This document shows, one piece after another, positions 34,880 to 46,348 of a DNA stretch of 64,000 nt. A program made the position numbers and the translations under genes. The DNA lies in the NCBI GenBank assembly GCA_022376925.1, contig JAIOJX010000002.1, positions 132,938,831-133,002,830 of the forward strand. The letters run 5' to 3'. Source of the DNA: Tragulus kanchil. Taxonomy: Eukaryota; Chordata; Mammalia; Artiodactyla; Tragulidae. A model generated the notes under the pieces. The model had not been told where the DNA came from and did no database searches. It was given only the letters and a program-made list of their open reading frames with translations. Within the stretch, counting starts at the first letter, position 1. The number at the start of each line of letters is the position of its first letter.

Positions 34880-35235
34880 CCTCAAGGTTTCATACTTGCT
34901 GTTTGCACTGGAATTCTCTGCCCTGACAGCCACGTGATGTGCTTCCCTGTGTCACTCAAGTCTCCGCTCCACTCTGAGCAAGACTCTCTCTGAACATTAT
35001 TTAAAATGACAACACCCTCCAGACCAAGCACATCAGAACTCCCTCCCCAGCCTGCTTCCGTGCTTTATTTTCTTTGTAGCAATTATCACTTGATACTATA
35101 TAATTTACTCTGGGGGAGTCTCTCTCCCCCTTGGGCAGGAATTATCATCAGTTTTATTCACTGCTGCAGTTCTCAGCACCTAGAACCACTCCTGGCACAT
35201 GGTAGGCTCCCAGGAAATACTTGGGGAAGGAACAG
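34880..35235 (+). mobile_element. L2 LINE 3' end
   Basis: 'tgcactggaattctctgccctgaca', 'cttccgtgctttattttctttgtagcaattatcac', 'cccttgggcaggaattatcatcagttttattcactgctgcagttctcagcacc' and 'cctggcacatggtaggctcc' are the ordered landmarks of an L2 3' end. Confidence 0.8.
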
Positions 35236-35659
35236 ATGAAACAGCCATAGCTTTGGTATGGGTCTGGGACGTGCCTCCTGCTTTTTCGCCTCCCGGAACT
35301 CCAACCCCCGCTGAGGGCGCATCAGTGACACGAGGCAGGCAGGCACCCATCTCCTCACCCTTGTCTCTGCTTGTGGCTGAACCCAGTCAGCTGCTGGTGC
35401 AGAACACATGGACACCTGTTACCTGCTGGCCAGGTGGCTCTTGTTGCGTATGGGCCTGGATTTGGGGCTGTGCCCTGGGGTGTCTGGGAGGTAAGGTCAT
35501 AGGGTGCTGGAGGGACTGGGATCCTCAGACCAGCCTTAGTCTTCTGTCTTATTCATAGATACCCGTCTGCATCATCATCTGAATACGAATTCATTTTTAG
35601 TCCAGACCTGGGGAAGGAGCCTCCTTCCAGGAGTCGTGGGTCAATGAAACTTAATAAAA
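35236..35659. other. Unclassified GC-moderate DNA
   Basis: About 420 bases. One open frame of about 119 codons (35199-35558) has no domain, so it is treated as chance. Confidence 0.4.
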
Positions 35660-36105
35660 TACAAACCTCCTACCACAGCCTCCAAGATCTTGATTCCTGT
35701 CCACCTCTGTGGCCCCGACTCACTGCCCTCACTTCTCTGCTTCCTGAATCTGCTGAGCTACGTTCCTGCCTCAGGGCCTTTGCACTTGATTTCTAGAGTC
35801 AGCACTCTGCTCCCCAGTCCTGATTCCCTCCCATCATTCAGACCTGAGCCCAGAATACCTCTTGGACAGACCTTTCTAAAGGGGCCTCCCCAACCTGTGT
35901 GTTTTCTTCATGACATATTCCATTCGTTTGATTTAGGCACCTTGTCTCTCCACCCCCACCTTGGTAATGAGGGTTCTGTAGGGTAGGAGGTTGGAGGGTG
36001 GGATTCATTTACAAATGTAGCCTCAATGCCTAGTGCAGCACCCTGCACTTAATGGGTCCTCAGTCGACATTCATCACATGAATAAATGAGTGAATGCCCC
36101 AGTAG
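35660..36105 (+). mobile_element. L2 LINE 3' end
   Basis: 'gttcctgcctcagggcctttgcacttg', 'tcattcagacctgagcccagaatacctc', 'gacagacctttctaaa' and the 3' end 'gcctagtgcagcaccctgcacttaatgggtcctcag ... gaataaatgagtgaatg' are typical of L2. Confidence 0.82.
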
Positions 36106-37554
36106 TCCTATCAGGCCTTCTTGTGTCAGAATCTAAAGGCAACTGGGGTGACTTTGTGTCTCATGTGTGAAGCAGGATTCCTCCATTTCTTTGAAGAGAG
36201 TCAGCAGCAACAGTTGCAAACTGAGAGAATGTGGAGCTCCTGCAGCCTGTGGATTTGTTGAAGGGGTTGGATTGGCCTCCCATAGTGTTTTAAAGGCAGA
36301 CTCCCCAGACACCTGTTCTTGAAGTCCCAGCTGTTTAGCGTAGATTGTCTTACACTCTTCCGTTCTCATCTCTGTTACCTGCCTGGCTCCTGAAGCACCT
36401 GGGCTCACCTAGCCTAGACAGTTGCATCCTTTTGGACCCAGAATGCTCAGACACCTTCTCTGGTTTCTACAGCTGTCCTCATGGACCTGAGTCCGTTCTC
36501 AGGAAGCTGGATGGAGAACCAGTCTTCTCATGTGTCTCTGATGTTTCCAGGCTCAGGAGCAGATGCTGGGGTAGCAAGCTATGGCTTCTGGCTTTCATTT
36601 TTCCAAAGGATTTGAGCAAGATGGACAACCGAGAGGAATAGAAAGGAAAGGGAATGGAGCCCACGGGAGCAGGAAGTGGGTCTGTTTTGTTCCATGCTAA
36701 TACCCCCAGCATCTAACACAGCTTGGAAAACAGTGGATGCTGAGAAAACACTCAAGTACAATTTTTAAATGACCCTGGCTAAAGGACAGTGTTTCCTTTT
36801 GAATGTGCTGTATCCCCACTTAGCTAGGGTTTGTTATTTTCCCCCTCAGCGTGGTAAGAAGAGCAGAGAAAGCAGATGATGGTGATGTCTGCATCCTGGG
36901 ATGTCTTTGTGGAGCAATAGGGCAAACGTGACAGCATGCGTGGGTGGTCCAATAAAAAATTCAACCTACCTGCCAAGGCCTGTGTATCCTAAGGATTTCC
37001 TGGCATGAGCTTTCACTCACCTGGGGCAGAAGGCCCTTGGTCCTCAAGATGAAGGTGTGTTGTCAAACCTTCTACAATGTATGAAGCACCCATCCCTGCT
37101 GGAATCCCAAGATCTCTGTGCTGCCATTCAGCTTTTGGCTCCAGGTGCTCTGTGTGCGTCTCTGCCCCCATGTCCACTTCCAGGTCCCACATATCCCTGC
37201 ATGTCCAGTCCCCTTGGCCGTGGTGACTGGCTCACAGTATCAGCTCAACCATTCGTGCCTGTGGCAGGCCTTTCCTCCCAGAGTCTTATGGGCAGCTTCA
37301 TTTTGCTACTGAACGTGGTGGGCTGATAGGGTGCTTGGCCCTGGCCCGTGGATAAAGCTGTGAGTGAGTCAGGACTGGGAGGAGCCGAGAGGGGGCGAGC
37401 TCTGGGGACATCATCTGAATTCCCAGATCCAGCAGAGTCTGCATGTTTCCAGTTTGTGGCAAAAATTCTGTCTTCATTTAGACCCTATTTTGCTTTGGTT
37501 TCTGTTGAGTGTGACAGAATTCCTCACTCCATCTGAAAGTCCCTAATCAGAGGT
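36106..37554. other. Mostly unclassified DNA with a possible L2 tail at 36670-36765
   Basis: About 1.4 kb without a gene. 36700-36750 ('cccccagcatctaacacagcttgg') may be an L2 3' tail. The remainder is single-copy in texture. Open frames here are under 100 codons, without domains. Confidence 0.45.
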
Positions 37555-37565
37555 CCTGTGACCAG

Positions 37566-37832
37566 TTTTGGGGTTTTTTTTGGCCCCTTTTATTGATTTT
37601 TTATTTATTTATTTTTCATCCATCCTTATTCTTTGGCCTGTGTGGGCCTCCCATGGCAGTGGCCTCTCTCGATGCGGAGCACCAGCTCTGGGCGCATGCG
37701 CTCCAGAGCGCTGGCTCGTAATTAGACACACTGGTCCAGCCATGGACATGGGTTCTTCTCGAGCCAGGGATCGAACTGGTGCCCCTTGCACTGCAAGGCA
37801 GACTCTTTACCCACTGGACCACCAGGGAAGAC
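37566..37832 (-). mobile_element. CHR-like tRNA-Glu SINE with perfect target-site duplication
   Basis: Minus-strand subfamily member with the tail (tttattgattttttatttatttattttt) at the left and an intact head at the right. A perfect 11-bp duplication, cctgtgaccag, lies at 37555-37565 and 37833-37843. A small internal deletion lies near 37740. Confidence 0.95.
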
Positions 37833-37843
37833 CCTGTGACCAG

Positions 37844-38180
37844 GTTTTAAGACTTCATTTAATTCACATTTGTTAAATGGAGCACAGGGTGACAGATGGT
37901 GAGAAGGTTCAAGAAAAAGCCACAAGAGAAGTGAAACAGAGAAACTAATTACTCATTAGTTCTGGAGGAAGTACATGACACACCTCCCAGGGCCACTTGG
38001 AAACCAAGGCAGAGTTCAGGCAAAGAGAGAGAGATAGGACCTTGGCAATATGCCTTCACTAGGGGCCATGTGTGGTGTACTTTGGGGGTTCCCAGGCTAA
38101 GGCCAGATTGGTCAATTTGAATCAGAAAGAGTCAGGTTATGGAAAATTCCATAGGGGTCTTCTTTAAGGGGCACACAAGC
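37844..38180. other. Unclassified DNA
   Basis: About 340 bases between two SINEs of the same subfamily, nothing recognised. Confidence 0.4.
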
Positions 38181-38198
38181 AAAAGGCCTGTTGAGGAA

Positions 38199-38485
38199 AT
38201 CGGGCTTCCCTGGTGGTTCAGTGGGCAAAGAGTCTGCCTTGCAGTGGAAGGGGCATCAGTTCAATCCCTGGCCCAGGACGATCCCATATGCTGCAGAGTG
38301 GCTGGACCAGTGTGTCCAATTACGGGCCAGTACTCTGGAATGCATGCGTCCAGAGCTGGTGCTCTGCATCGAGAGAGGCCACTGCCATGGGAGGCCTACA
38401 CAGGCCAAAGAATAGAGATGGATGAAAAATAAATAAATAAATAATCAATAAAAGGCCACCCCACCCAAAACACACACACACACAC
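38199..38485 (+). mobile_element. CHR-like tRNA-Glu SINE with 18-bp target-site duplication
   Basis: Plus-strand subfamily member: gggcttccctggtggttcag head at 38202, full body, and tail gatggatgaaaaataaataa followed by ccaccccacccaaaa and a (ca)n microsatellite. The 18-bp direct repeat aaaaggcctgttgaggaa at 38181-38198 and 38486-38503 is perfect, so the (CA)n belongs to the inserted 3' end. The size of the duplication fits L1-type target priming. Confidence 0.96.
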
Positions 38486-38503
38486 AAAAGGCCTGTTGAG
38501 GAA

Positions 38504-38680
38504 GTCATATGAGGGACTTACATCTGCTTGTGACACTGTGGGCTAGGGTATAAGATCTAGGGTATAAGAAACTCTCAATATCAAGTAACTGTAAATATAT
38601 AGAACAAATATTCTTTTATTAAGTCAGGCAGAAACTGAAGTCTCAAGGTAACCTATAAACTTAAAAAGTAAGATTATACG
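38504..38680. other. Unclassified DNA
   Basis: Short spacer, nothing recognised. Confidence 0.4.
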
Positions 38681-38880
38681 GGGCTTCCCTGGTAGTCCAG
38701 TGGCTAAGACTTCATGTTCCCAATGCAGGGGCCCAGGTGTGATTCCTGGTCCCACATGCTGCAACTAAGCTTGCCTGCTACAGCTAGAGATCCCACACAC
38801 CTCAGCGAGGATCAAAGATCCTGCATGCTGCAACTAAGACGTGGTATGGCCAAATAAATAAGTAAATAAATATCACAAAA
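38681..38880 (+). mobile_element. CHR SINE
   Basis: Plus strand: 'ggggcttccctggtagtccagtgg' head, 'ccacatgctgcaactaagc' body units repeated near 38753 and 38822, and tail 'ggccaaataaataagtaaataaat'. Ordinary CHR layout. Confidence 0.88.
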
Positions 38881-39503
38881 GAGTAAGAATATAGAGGGAC
38901 TGACCGTCATCTGATCCACACATTCCCTTCAGTCAAGGCCACATGCCCAACATATAATCTACTTCTGGAGGTGGTGAAGTGATGGATATGTGATGGACCC
39001 TCAGTGACAGTCTGAATCAAGTATCATCCAGTTGAAAACAGCAGAAACATTCAACATAGGTAAAGCAGGAACATTCAATGTAGGTAAAGCAGAAAAAGAG
39101 GAGTTTATTATGAAGTTATAGGGATATTTCATGGACCAAATATAGGAAAAATGGCATGACCTCAAGAAGAACTATAGCCAGGAACTAAGGCAGTCATTAC
39201 CTATTTGAGCAAGTGGCAAATCTTAACTAGTATGTGTGATTCTCATTTCCAAGTTCTCATACTTCTTAACTGCCATGGCTTGAGCCAAGGGTCTATACCG
39301 TCTCCAGTCCAGATTAGGAGGTCAGGTTATTCAGTACAAATGGGGCTGCAGGGGCCACTCCTGTAAGTGAAGAGGTTGCTTGCAGAAAGGGAGAGGTCGA
39401 CGGAGCAGACAGCCCTGGGTATATCCATTCTAGTGGCTGAGTACATATAGATCACACGTTTACTACTTCTTCTCCGAGCATGACCCTCACGACACTATAT
39501 TTG
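38881..39503. other. Unclassified DNA
   Basis: About 620 bases with a small local repeat (acattcaacataggtaaagcag / acattcaatgtaggtaaagcag near 39047-39092). No gene. Confidence 0.45.
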
Positions 39504-40717
39504 ATAAATAAACCCAAGTGCTACTTTTAAAGAATGCAAAATAAATCTCTGGATAGGTGAGTTGAGGGTAGGGAGAGAAAACTTGAAGGCACAATATTAG
39601 AAAAACAAAACAGCAGAGTTAAAATATTGTATTTAAATATATGTATTTCATTTATTAAAAGATAAACTGTCATTCAGGCAAATGGTTTTCTAGGGAAGAA
39701 AATGGACTCAAGAAGATGTAGAAAAAATGAAAACATATGAACAACCATGGAATGTATTTGAAAACAGTGTTCTCCCAATAACTTCTAGACCAAAGGGATT
39801 CCATGTATGAAGTAAGTCCTATCTCCAAGAACTTGATAATTTATGCTGTTCTAGACATATGAAAAACATAATTCCCTATTTATTTTACTAGCAAGCAACT
39901 GGATTTCCCTGATACCATATTCTGAGCACAGATTGCAGAAAACCTGAATGATAAAGAAGCAAATAGTATTCAGCCAAATTTTCACAAAGATATTTATCTA
40001 GAGAATTTGTCAGGTGGTATTTGTTGTAGCCAAGTGGAATTTCTTTCAAGAAGGCCAGGAATGCCTTGTTATTTTCATGCTTCACAAAACAAAGCATGAT
40101 AGTGAGTGAAAAGAAGGAAAATTTCACAATCAGCTGGATAACTGTTAAGTTAGGCATTGGTAGAAATCAGTAGTCATTTCTGAAAACAAAATACAAAATT
40201 AGGACTAGTGGGTAGTCCTTTTTATTCATCTGACTAGCTGCCTACATTATGTTTTAAGTGGCATTTAAAGCCCAGAGCAACAGGATTGTGACTGCAGTTA
40301 TTTAGTATTGTTCTGGAAGGTATAACCAATGCAATAAGATAAGAAAAAGGTGAAACTAGGCACAGGGTCTGAAAAGAAGTCACCTTTTCTTTTTTTTCAT
40401 GACTTGCAGATAATGGTATTGTCTGGCCACAAAACCAGAACATTAACTAACAGTTTAAGAACTAATAAGAAGGTTTAGCAGAGGGGAAAATACCTACACA
40501 TATACACACACACACTAACCAGTTAAGAACTTTGTGTATTATGGAGGAAGGTTGTTTTTGACAGATAATAAAATGCTAAGTACTTAAATAAATGCCTAGG
40601 AAGAATTTTTATGAACTATCACACTACTAGATAATGTAAACCAAGACCTGAATGAGTGGAGGGCACCAAATACCTGGATGTCTACTCTCCTCAAATTGAT
40701 CTATTCCTTCATTCAGT
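39504..40717 (+). repeat. Tandem duplication 11, copy A
   Basis: Matches 40718-41931 at offset 1213, with clean substitutions at 39685 (G) versus 40898 (T) and 40283 (G) versus 41496 (A). AT-rich; its right half is degraded L1. Confidence 0.97.
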
Positions 40718-41931
40718 TAAATAAACCCAAGTGCTACTTTTAAAGAATGCAAAATAAATCTCTGGATAGGTGAGTTGAGGGTAGGGAGAGAAAACTTGAA
40801 GGCACAATATTAGAAAAACAAAACAGCAGAGTTAAAATATTGTATTTAAATATATGTATTTCATTTATTAAAAGATAAACTGTCATTCAGGCAAATGTTT
40901 TTCTAGGGAAGAAAATGGACTCAAGAAGATGTAGAAAAAATGAAAACATATGAACAACCATGGAATGTATTTGAAAACAGTGTTCTCCCAATAACTTCTA
41001 GACCAAAGGGATTCCATGTATGAAGTAAGTCCTATCTCCAAGAACTTGATAATTTATGCTGTTCTAGACATATGAAAAACATAATTCCCTATTTATTTTA
41101 CTAGCAAGCAACTGGATTTCCCTGATACCATATTCTGAGCACAGATTGCAGAAAACCTGAATGATAAAGAAGCAAATAGTATTCAGCCAAATTTTCACAA
41201 AGATATTTATCTAGAGAATTTGTCAGGTGGTATTTGTTGTAGCCAAGTGGAATTTCTTTCAAGAAGGCCAGGAATGCCTTGTTATTTTCATGCTTCACAA
41301 AACAAAGCATGATAGTGAGTGAAAAGAAGGAAAATTTCACAATCAGCTGGATAACTGTTAAGTTAGGCATTGGTAGAAATCAGTAGTCATTTCTGAAAAC
41401 AAAATACAAAATTAGGACTAGTGGGTAGTCCTTTTTATTCATCTGACTAGCTGCCTACATTATGTTTTAAGTGGCATTTAAAGCCCAGAGCAACAAGATT
41501 GTGACTGCAGTTATTTAGTATTGTTCTGGAAGGTATAACCAATGCAATAAGATAAGAAAAAGGTGAAACTAGGCACAGGGTCTGAAAAGAAGTCACCTTT
41601 TCTTTTTTTTCATGACTTGCAGATAATGGTATTGTCTGGCCACAAAACCAGAACATTAACTAACAGTTTAAGAACTAATAAGAAGGTTTAGCAGAGGGGA
41701 AAATACCTACACATATACACACACACACTAACCAGTTAAGAACTTTGTGTATTATGGAGGAAGGTTGTTTTTGACAGATAATAAAATGCTAAGTACTTAA
41801 ATAAATGCCTAGGAAGAATTTTTATGAACTATCACACTACTAGATAATGTAAACCAAGACCTGAATGAGTGGAGGGCACCAAATACCTGGATGTCTACTC
41901 TCCTCAAATTGATCTATTCCTTCATTCAGTT
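40718..41931 (+). repeat. Tandem duplication 11, copy B
   Basis: Second copy of 39504-40717. Its last 260 bases form the start of duplication 12 and so occur three times (40458-40717, 41671-41931, 42834-43090). Confidence 0.97.
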
Positions 41932-42833
41932 AAATGAAAACACTGATGAAAAGAAGAATCTTGACTTTTAAAGTTCATCTGGAGATAGGTGAGAACTCTG
42001 GAAGAAATTTTGAATTTGAAAAATAAAGTTGTATCAAAATATAGCATAAGTTTATAATACTTAATGGTATAGTACTGCTATTAGAAAGATCAGTGGAGTA
42101 GAATAGAAAAGTCCATAAAATATTTGAGTTTGTTATACGATAATGCGGCACTTGAATCAGTGAGAAAGACTTACTTATGAAGTGGAGTTGGGACAACTGG
42201 TAGCCACTTGGAAAATAATTCTTCCTTCATGTATATCAAAATATCTCAACATACTTACAGATTTAAGTGTTAAAAATAAAGCCACATAAAGTGGAATGGA
42301 ATGGTCTGAATTTTCTAAGCATGACACCAAGACAGAAAACATAAAAGAAATGACTGAGAAATGGGACTACATAAAATATAAAAGAATTTTACACTAAAAA
42401 ATTATAAAGGTGAAGCAGAAGTTAAAGTGGATTATGGTATAGGTAGCACAAATAGTCAAGCATTGCCAGTCTTTATATTTATAACAAGCATTGCCTATCT
42501 TTATATTTATAACATATAAAGAGACAGGCACTCTAATAACAAATCAAGCAATGAGTGTGAAAAAGTAATGTGTAAAGCAGAAATTCCAATGGCCAATCTA
42601 CAAAAGAAAAATGGTCAACTCACTAGTCATGAAGAAAATGAAGTAAAATAGTGATAGCATTTTTTCACCTATGAAATTAGGACATATCCTAATATCCTCT
42701 TGTAGTAGTAGTATGAATGTCAATTAGTATAATTTCTCTGGAAGGAAACTTGGCTGTTTGTTGAAAACCCTTAGACTCAGTGGAAAGAAATGAACAATCT
42801 AACTTTTCTTTTTCATGACCAGTTTATGGGAAA
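41671..42833 (+). repeat. Tandem duplication 12, copy A
   Basis: Matches 42834-43940 at offset 1160. C at 42225 versus T at 43385. The last 52 bases (42782-42833) are a garbled version of the sequence near 41595-41670, as expected of a poorly called contig end. Confidence 0.96.
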
Positions 42834-43940
42834 AGAACTAATAAGAAGGTTTAGCAGAGGGAAAATACCTACACATATACACACACACTAACCAGTTAAG
42901 AACTTTGTGTATTATGGAGGAAGGTTGTTTTTGACAGATAATAAAATGCTAAGTACTTAAATAAATGCCTAGGAAGAATTTTTATGAACTATCACACTAC
43001 TAGATAATGTAAACCAAGACCTGAATGAGTGGAGGGCACCAAATACCTGGATGTCTACTCTCCTCAAATTGATCTATTCCTTCATTCAGTTAAATGAAAA
43101 CACTGATGAAAAGAAGAATCTTGACTTTTAAAGTTCATCTGGAGATAGGTGAGAACTCTGGAAGAAATTTTGAATTTGAAAAATAAAGTTGTATCAAAAT
43201 ATAGCATAAGTTTATAATACTTAATGGTATAGTACTGCTATTAGAAAGATCAGTGGAGTAGAATAGAAAAGTCCATAAAATATTTGAGTTTGTTATACGA
43301 TAATGCGGCACTTGAATCAGTGAGAAAGACTTACTTATGAAGTGGAGTTGGGACAACTGGTAGCCACTTGGAAAATAATTCTTCTTTCATGTATATCAAA
43401 ATATCTCAACATACTTACAGATTTAAGTGTTAAAAATAAAGCCACATAAAGTGGAATGGAATGGTCTGAATTTTCTAAGCATGACACCAAGACAGAAAAC
43501 ATAAAAGAAATGACTGAGAAATGGGACTACATAAAATATAAAAGAATTTTACACTAAAAAATTATAAAGGTGAAGCAGAAGTTAAAGTGGATTATGGTAT
43601 AGGTAGCACAAATAGTCAAGCATTGCCAGTCTTTATATTTATAACAAGCATTGCCTATCTTTATATTTATAACATATAAAGAGACAGGCACTCTAATAAC
43701 AAATCAAGCAATGAGTGTGAAAAAGTAATGTGTAAAGCAGAAATTCCAATGGCCAATCTACAAAAGAAAAATGGTCAACTCACTAGTCATGAAGAAAATG
43801 AAGTAAAATAGTGATAGCATTTTTTCACCTATGAAATTAGGACATATCCTAATATCCTCTTGTAGTAGTAGTATGAATGTCAATTAGTATAATTTCTCTG
43901 GAAGGAAACTTGGCTGTTTGTTGAAAACCCTTAGACTCAG
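42834..43940 (+). repeat. Tandem duplication 12, copy B
   Basis: Second copy of 41671-42833, continuing cleanly through gactcagtgacg into the rest of the L1. Confidence 0.96.
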
Positions 43941-44519
43941 TGACGTTCAGAAACTGTGCTTTTTAGAAAACAAATTCTAAGAAATAAAGGATAGATGCAT
44001 ATTTAACTTCAAAGATATTTAATATAGCTTTGTTTGAATATTTTAAAATGCAAACATACAAATACCCAATATAGGAGATTGGTATGGAATATTATACAAC
44101 TGTTTAAAGAAATGAAGTACATAAACATAAACCAGTAACATGGAATATTATCCACTGTATATTAACATGTTTTAGAAAGTTATAGAACATTACATTCATT
44201 TAGTGTGATTCTGTTTACTTTATGAAAATATACAAAATAAAATGAATAGAAACATGAAAGTCTGAAAAATATACAACACACTGTTAATAATGTTTATCTC
44301 TACATGGTGGGATTATACAGGATATTTGTTTTTTCCTTTTTACTTATCCAGTATGTTATTTCCATGTAAATCAGCCAGACAGTGCAAAGTCAGAAAATAT
44401 TTTACAGTCAGCAGCAGTTAAGTTTCAGATCCATTTCTGAGCCTGGGCCGTACCCAGGACTGTTGTTAATCTAAAGATGAATTCATCCACAACTGTGCTC
44501 TGTCTTACCATCTCAGGCA

Positions 44520-44770
44520 TTGATTTGTTTCTTTTTGGAGTTAATTTTGCTGCTGCAGCATTCTGAGGTCTCCTGAGCTGGGGGCGCCTGTTTAGCTAGC
44601 AGCCCTTTGTGTCCCTTGCTAGATTTATTCAGCAGTTTATATGGTGCTTTTCCTAATTGAATAAAATCCATAATTTCATTTTTAAAATACATGAGCCCAT
44701 TAGTGTCAGTAATTAGACATTAACAAGTATGAAGATGGCCCATTAATGAAGCAGCAGTTTTAGAAGGCTC
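44520..44770. promoter_or_regulatory. Candidate conserved non-coding element (TAAT-rich)
   Basis: Non-repetitive block with many homeodomain-type cores: ttaattttg, ctaattga, ccataattt, agtaattagac, acattaac and cccattaatga, plus a gctagc palindrome and a GCAGCAG run. It lies between L1 and MIR and is not itself a recognised repeat. No coding frame. Function is inferred from motif density only. Second copy at 45601-45851 by duplication 13. Confidence 0.35.
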
Positions 44771-45089
44771 CATCGGTACAGTCTACGGGGGGAATCACTT
44801 ATAAATGCAGTCTCCTGAGGATTTTTGATGAACCTGTTTGTGATCATCTGAACAGCAGTGGGACCTACAGTGAAATTAGCATTTTCCTGACAGGTATGAA
44901 ACAGTGAGACCTGCCGCTGGGATTTATGTTGTTGTAAGAGTAGAGGGAAGCCCAGGGAAGCTGGAGAGGGGTGTCTCTCTAGAACCAGCCCTCTGAGGCG
45001 GGGCTGATCACCACTTTGTCTTCTGTTACAGAGCTCCCTCATCAGCCCTGCTTGACAGATCTTTGAGGAGAAAGTCCTCCGTCACCTTC

Positions 45090-45225
45090 AGGAAGCAGCG
45101 GGGTATTGCATGAGAGCTGTGGGTTCAAACCCAGCTCCGCCACTTTCGAGCTCTGTCATCTTGGTCAGGTTATTGCAAATTACTTAGCCTACCCAAGACT
45201 CAGTATCCTGATAATGCAATTTTAG
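45090..45225 (+). mobile_element. MIR SINE
   Basis: 'gagctgtgggttcaaacccagctccgccactttcgagctctgtcatcttggtcaggttattgcaaattacttagcc' is a MIR core in plus orientation. Copies at about 46171-46306 and 47252-47387 come from duplications 13 and 14. Confidence 0.88.
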
Positions 45226-45269
45226 GGACCCCCATGCTAAAACCCCAAGATCTTCAACCTTTTTAAAAA

Positions 45270-46348
45270 ATTACATTCATTTAGTGTGATTCTGTTTACT
45301 TTATGAAAATATACAAAATAAAATGAATAGAAACATGAAAGTCTGAAAAATATACAACACACTGTTAATAATGTTTATCTCTACATGGTGGGATTATACA
45401 GGATATTTGTTTTTTCCTTTTTACTTATCCAGTATGTTATTTCCATGTAAATCAGCCAGACAGTGCAAAGTCAGAAAATATTTTACAGTCAGCAGCAGTT
45501 AAGTTTCAGATCCATTTCTGAGCCTGGGCCGTACCCAGGACTGTTGTTAATCTAAAGATGAATTCATCCACAACTGTGCTCTGTCTTACCATCTCAGGCA
45601 TTGATTTGTTTCTTTTTGGAGTTAATTTTGCTGCTGCAGCATTCTGAGGTCTCCTGAACTGGGGGCGCCTGTTTAGCTAGCAGCCCTTTGTGTCCCTTGC
45701 TAGATTTATTCAGCAGTTTATATGGTGCTTTTCCTAATTGAATAAAATCCATAATTTCATTTTTAAAATACATGAGCCCATTAGTGTCAGTAATTAGACA
45801 TTAACAAGTATGAAGATGGCCCATTAATGAAGCAGCAGTTTTAGAAGGCTCCATCGGTACAGTCTACGGGGGGAATCACTTATAAATGCAGTCTCCTGAG
45901 GATTTTTGATGAACCTGTTTGTGATCATCTGAACAGCAGTGGGACCTACAGTGAAATTAGCATTTTCCTGACAGGTATGAAACAGTGAGACCTGCCGCTG
46001 GGATTTATGTTGTTGTAAGAGTAGAGGAAGCCCAGGGAAGCTGGAGAGGGGTGTCTCTCTAGAACCAGCCCTCTGAGGCGGGGCTGATCACCACTTTGTC
46101 TTCTGTTACAGAGCTCCCTCATCAGCCCTGCTTGACAGATCTTTGAGGAGAAAGTCCTCCGTCACCTTCAGGAAGCAGCGGGGTATTGCATGAGAGCTGT
46201 GGGTTCAAACCCAGCTCCGCCACTTTCGAGCTCTGTCATCTTGGTCAGGTTATTGCAAATTACTTAGCCTACCCAAGACTCAGTATCCTGATAATGCAAT
46301 TTTAGGGACCCCCATGCTAAAACCCCAAGATCTTCAACCTTTTTAAAA
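45270..46348 (+). repeat. Tandem duplication 13, copy B
   Basis: Second copy of 44189-45269. Its last 330 bases are also the start of duplication 14, giving three copies (44942-45269, 46023-46348, 47107-47428). Confidence 0.97.

Larger units (their letters stand above)
40290..44370 (+). mobile_element. Long degraded L1 (ORF2 to 3' region), split by duplications
   Basis: Plus-strand landmarks of L1 ORF2: 'attgttctggaaggtataaccaatgcaataagataag' (40310), 'gcagataatggtattgtctgg' (40407), then about 42085-42210 'gaatagaaaagtccataaaa ... ttgggacaactggtagccacttggaaaataa', and a late 'tggaatattatacaactg' (44086). No surviving open frame. Real length is shorter, because duplications 11 and 12 repeat parts of it. 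Confidence 0.72.
44189..45269 (+). repeat. Tandem duplication 13, copy A
   Basis: Matches 45270-46348 at offset 1081. G at 44577 versus A at 45658. Holds the end of the L1, a conserved-element candidate and a MIR. Confidence 0.97.

Noticed and set aside
38462..38490. Stand-alone CA microsatellite marker
   Set aside because: It is inside the target-site duplication of a SINE insertion, so it is reported as part of that element.
39888..40157. 89-codon minus-strand frame with a vaguely receptor-like leucine-rich composition
   Set aside because: I considered a vomeronasal receptor pseudogene, but no motif beyond a weak LGYN-like match supports it. It sits beside degraded L1 in a duplicated block.
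40290..44370. Intact L1 or other active retrotransposon
   Set aside because: Landmarks are present but frames are broken throughout; all open frames are under about 75 codons.
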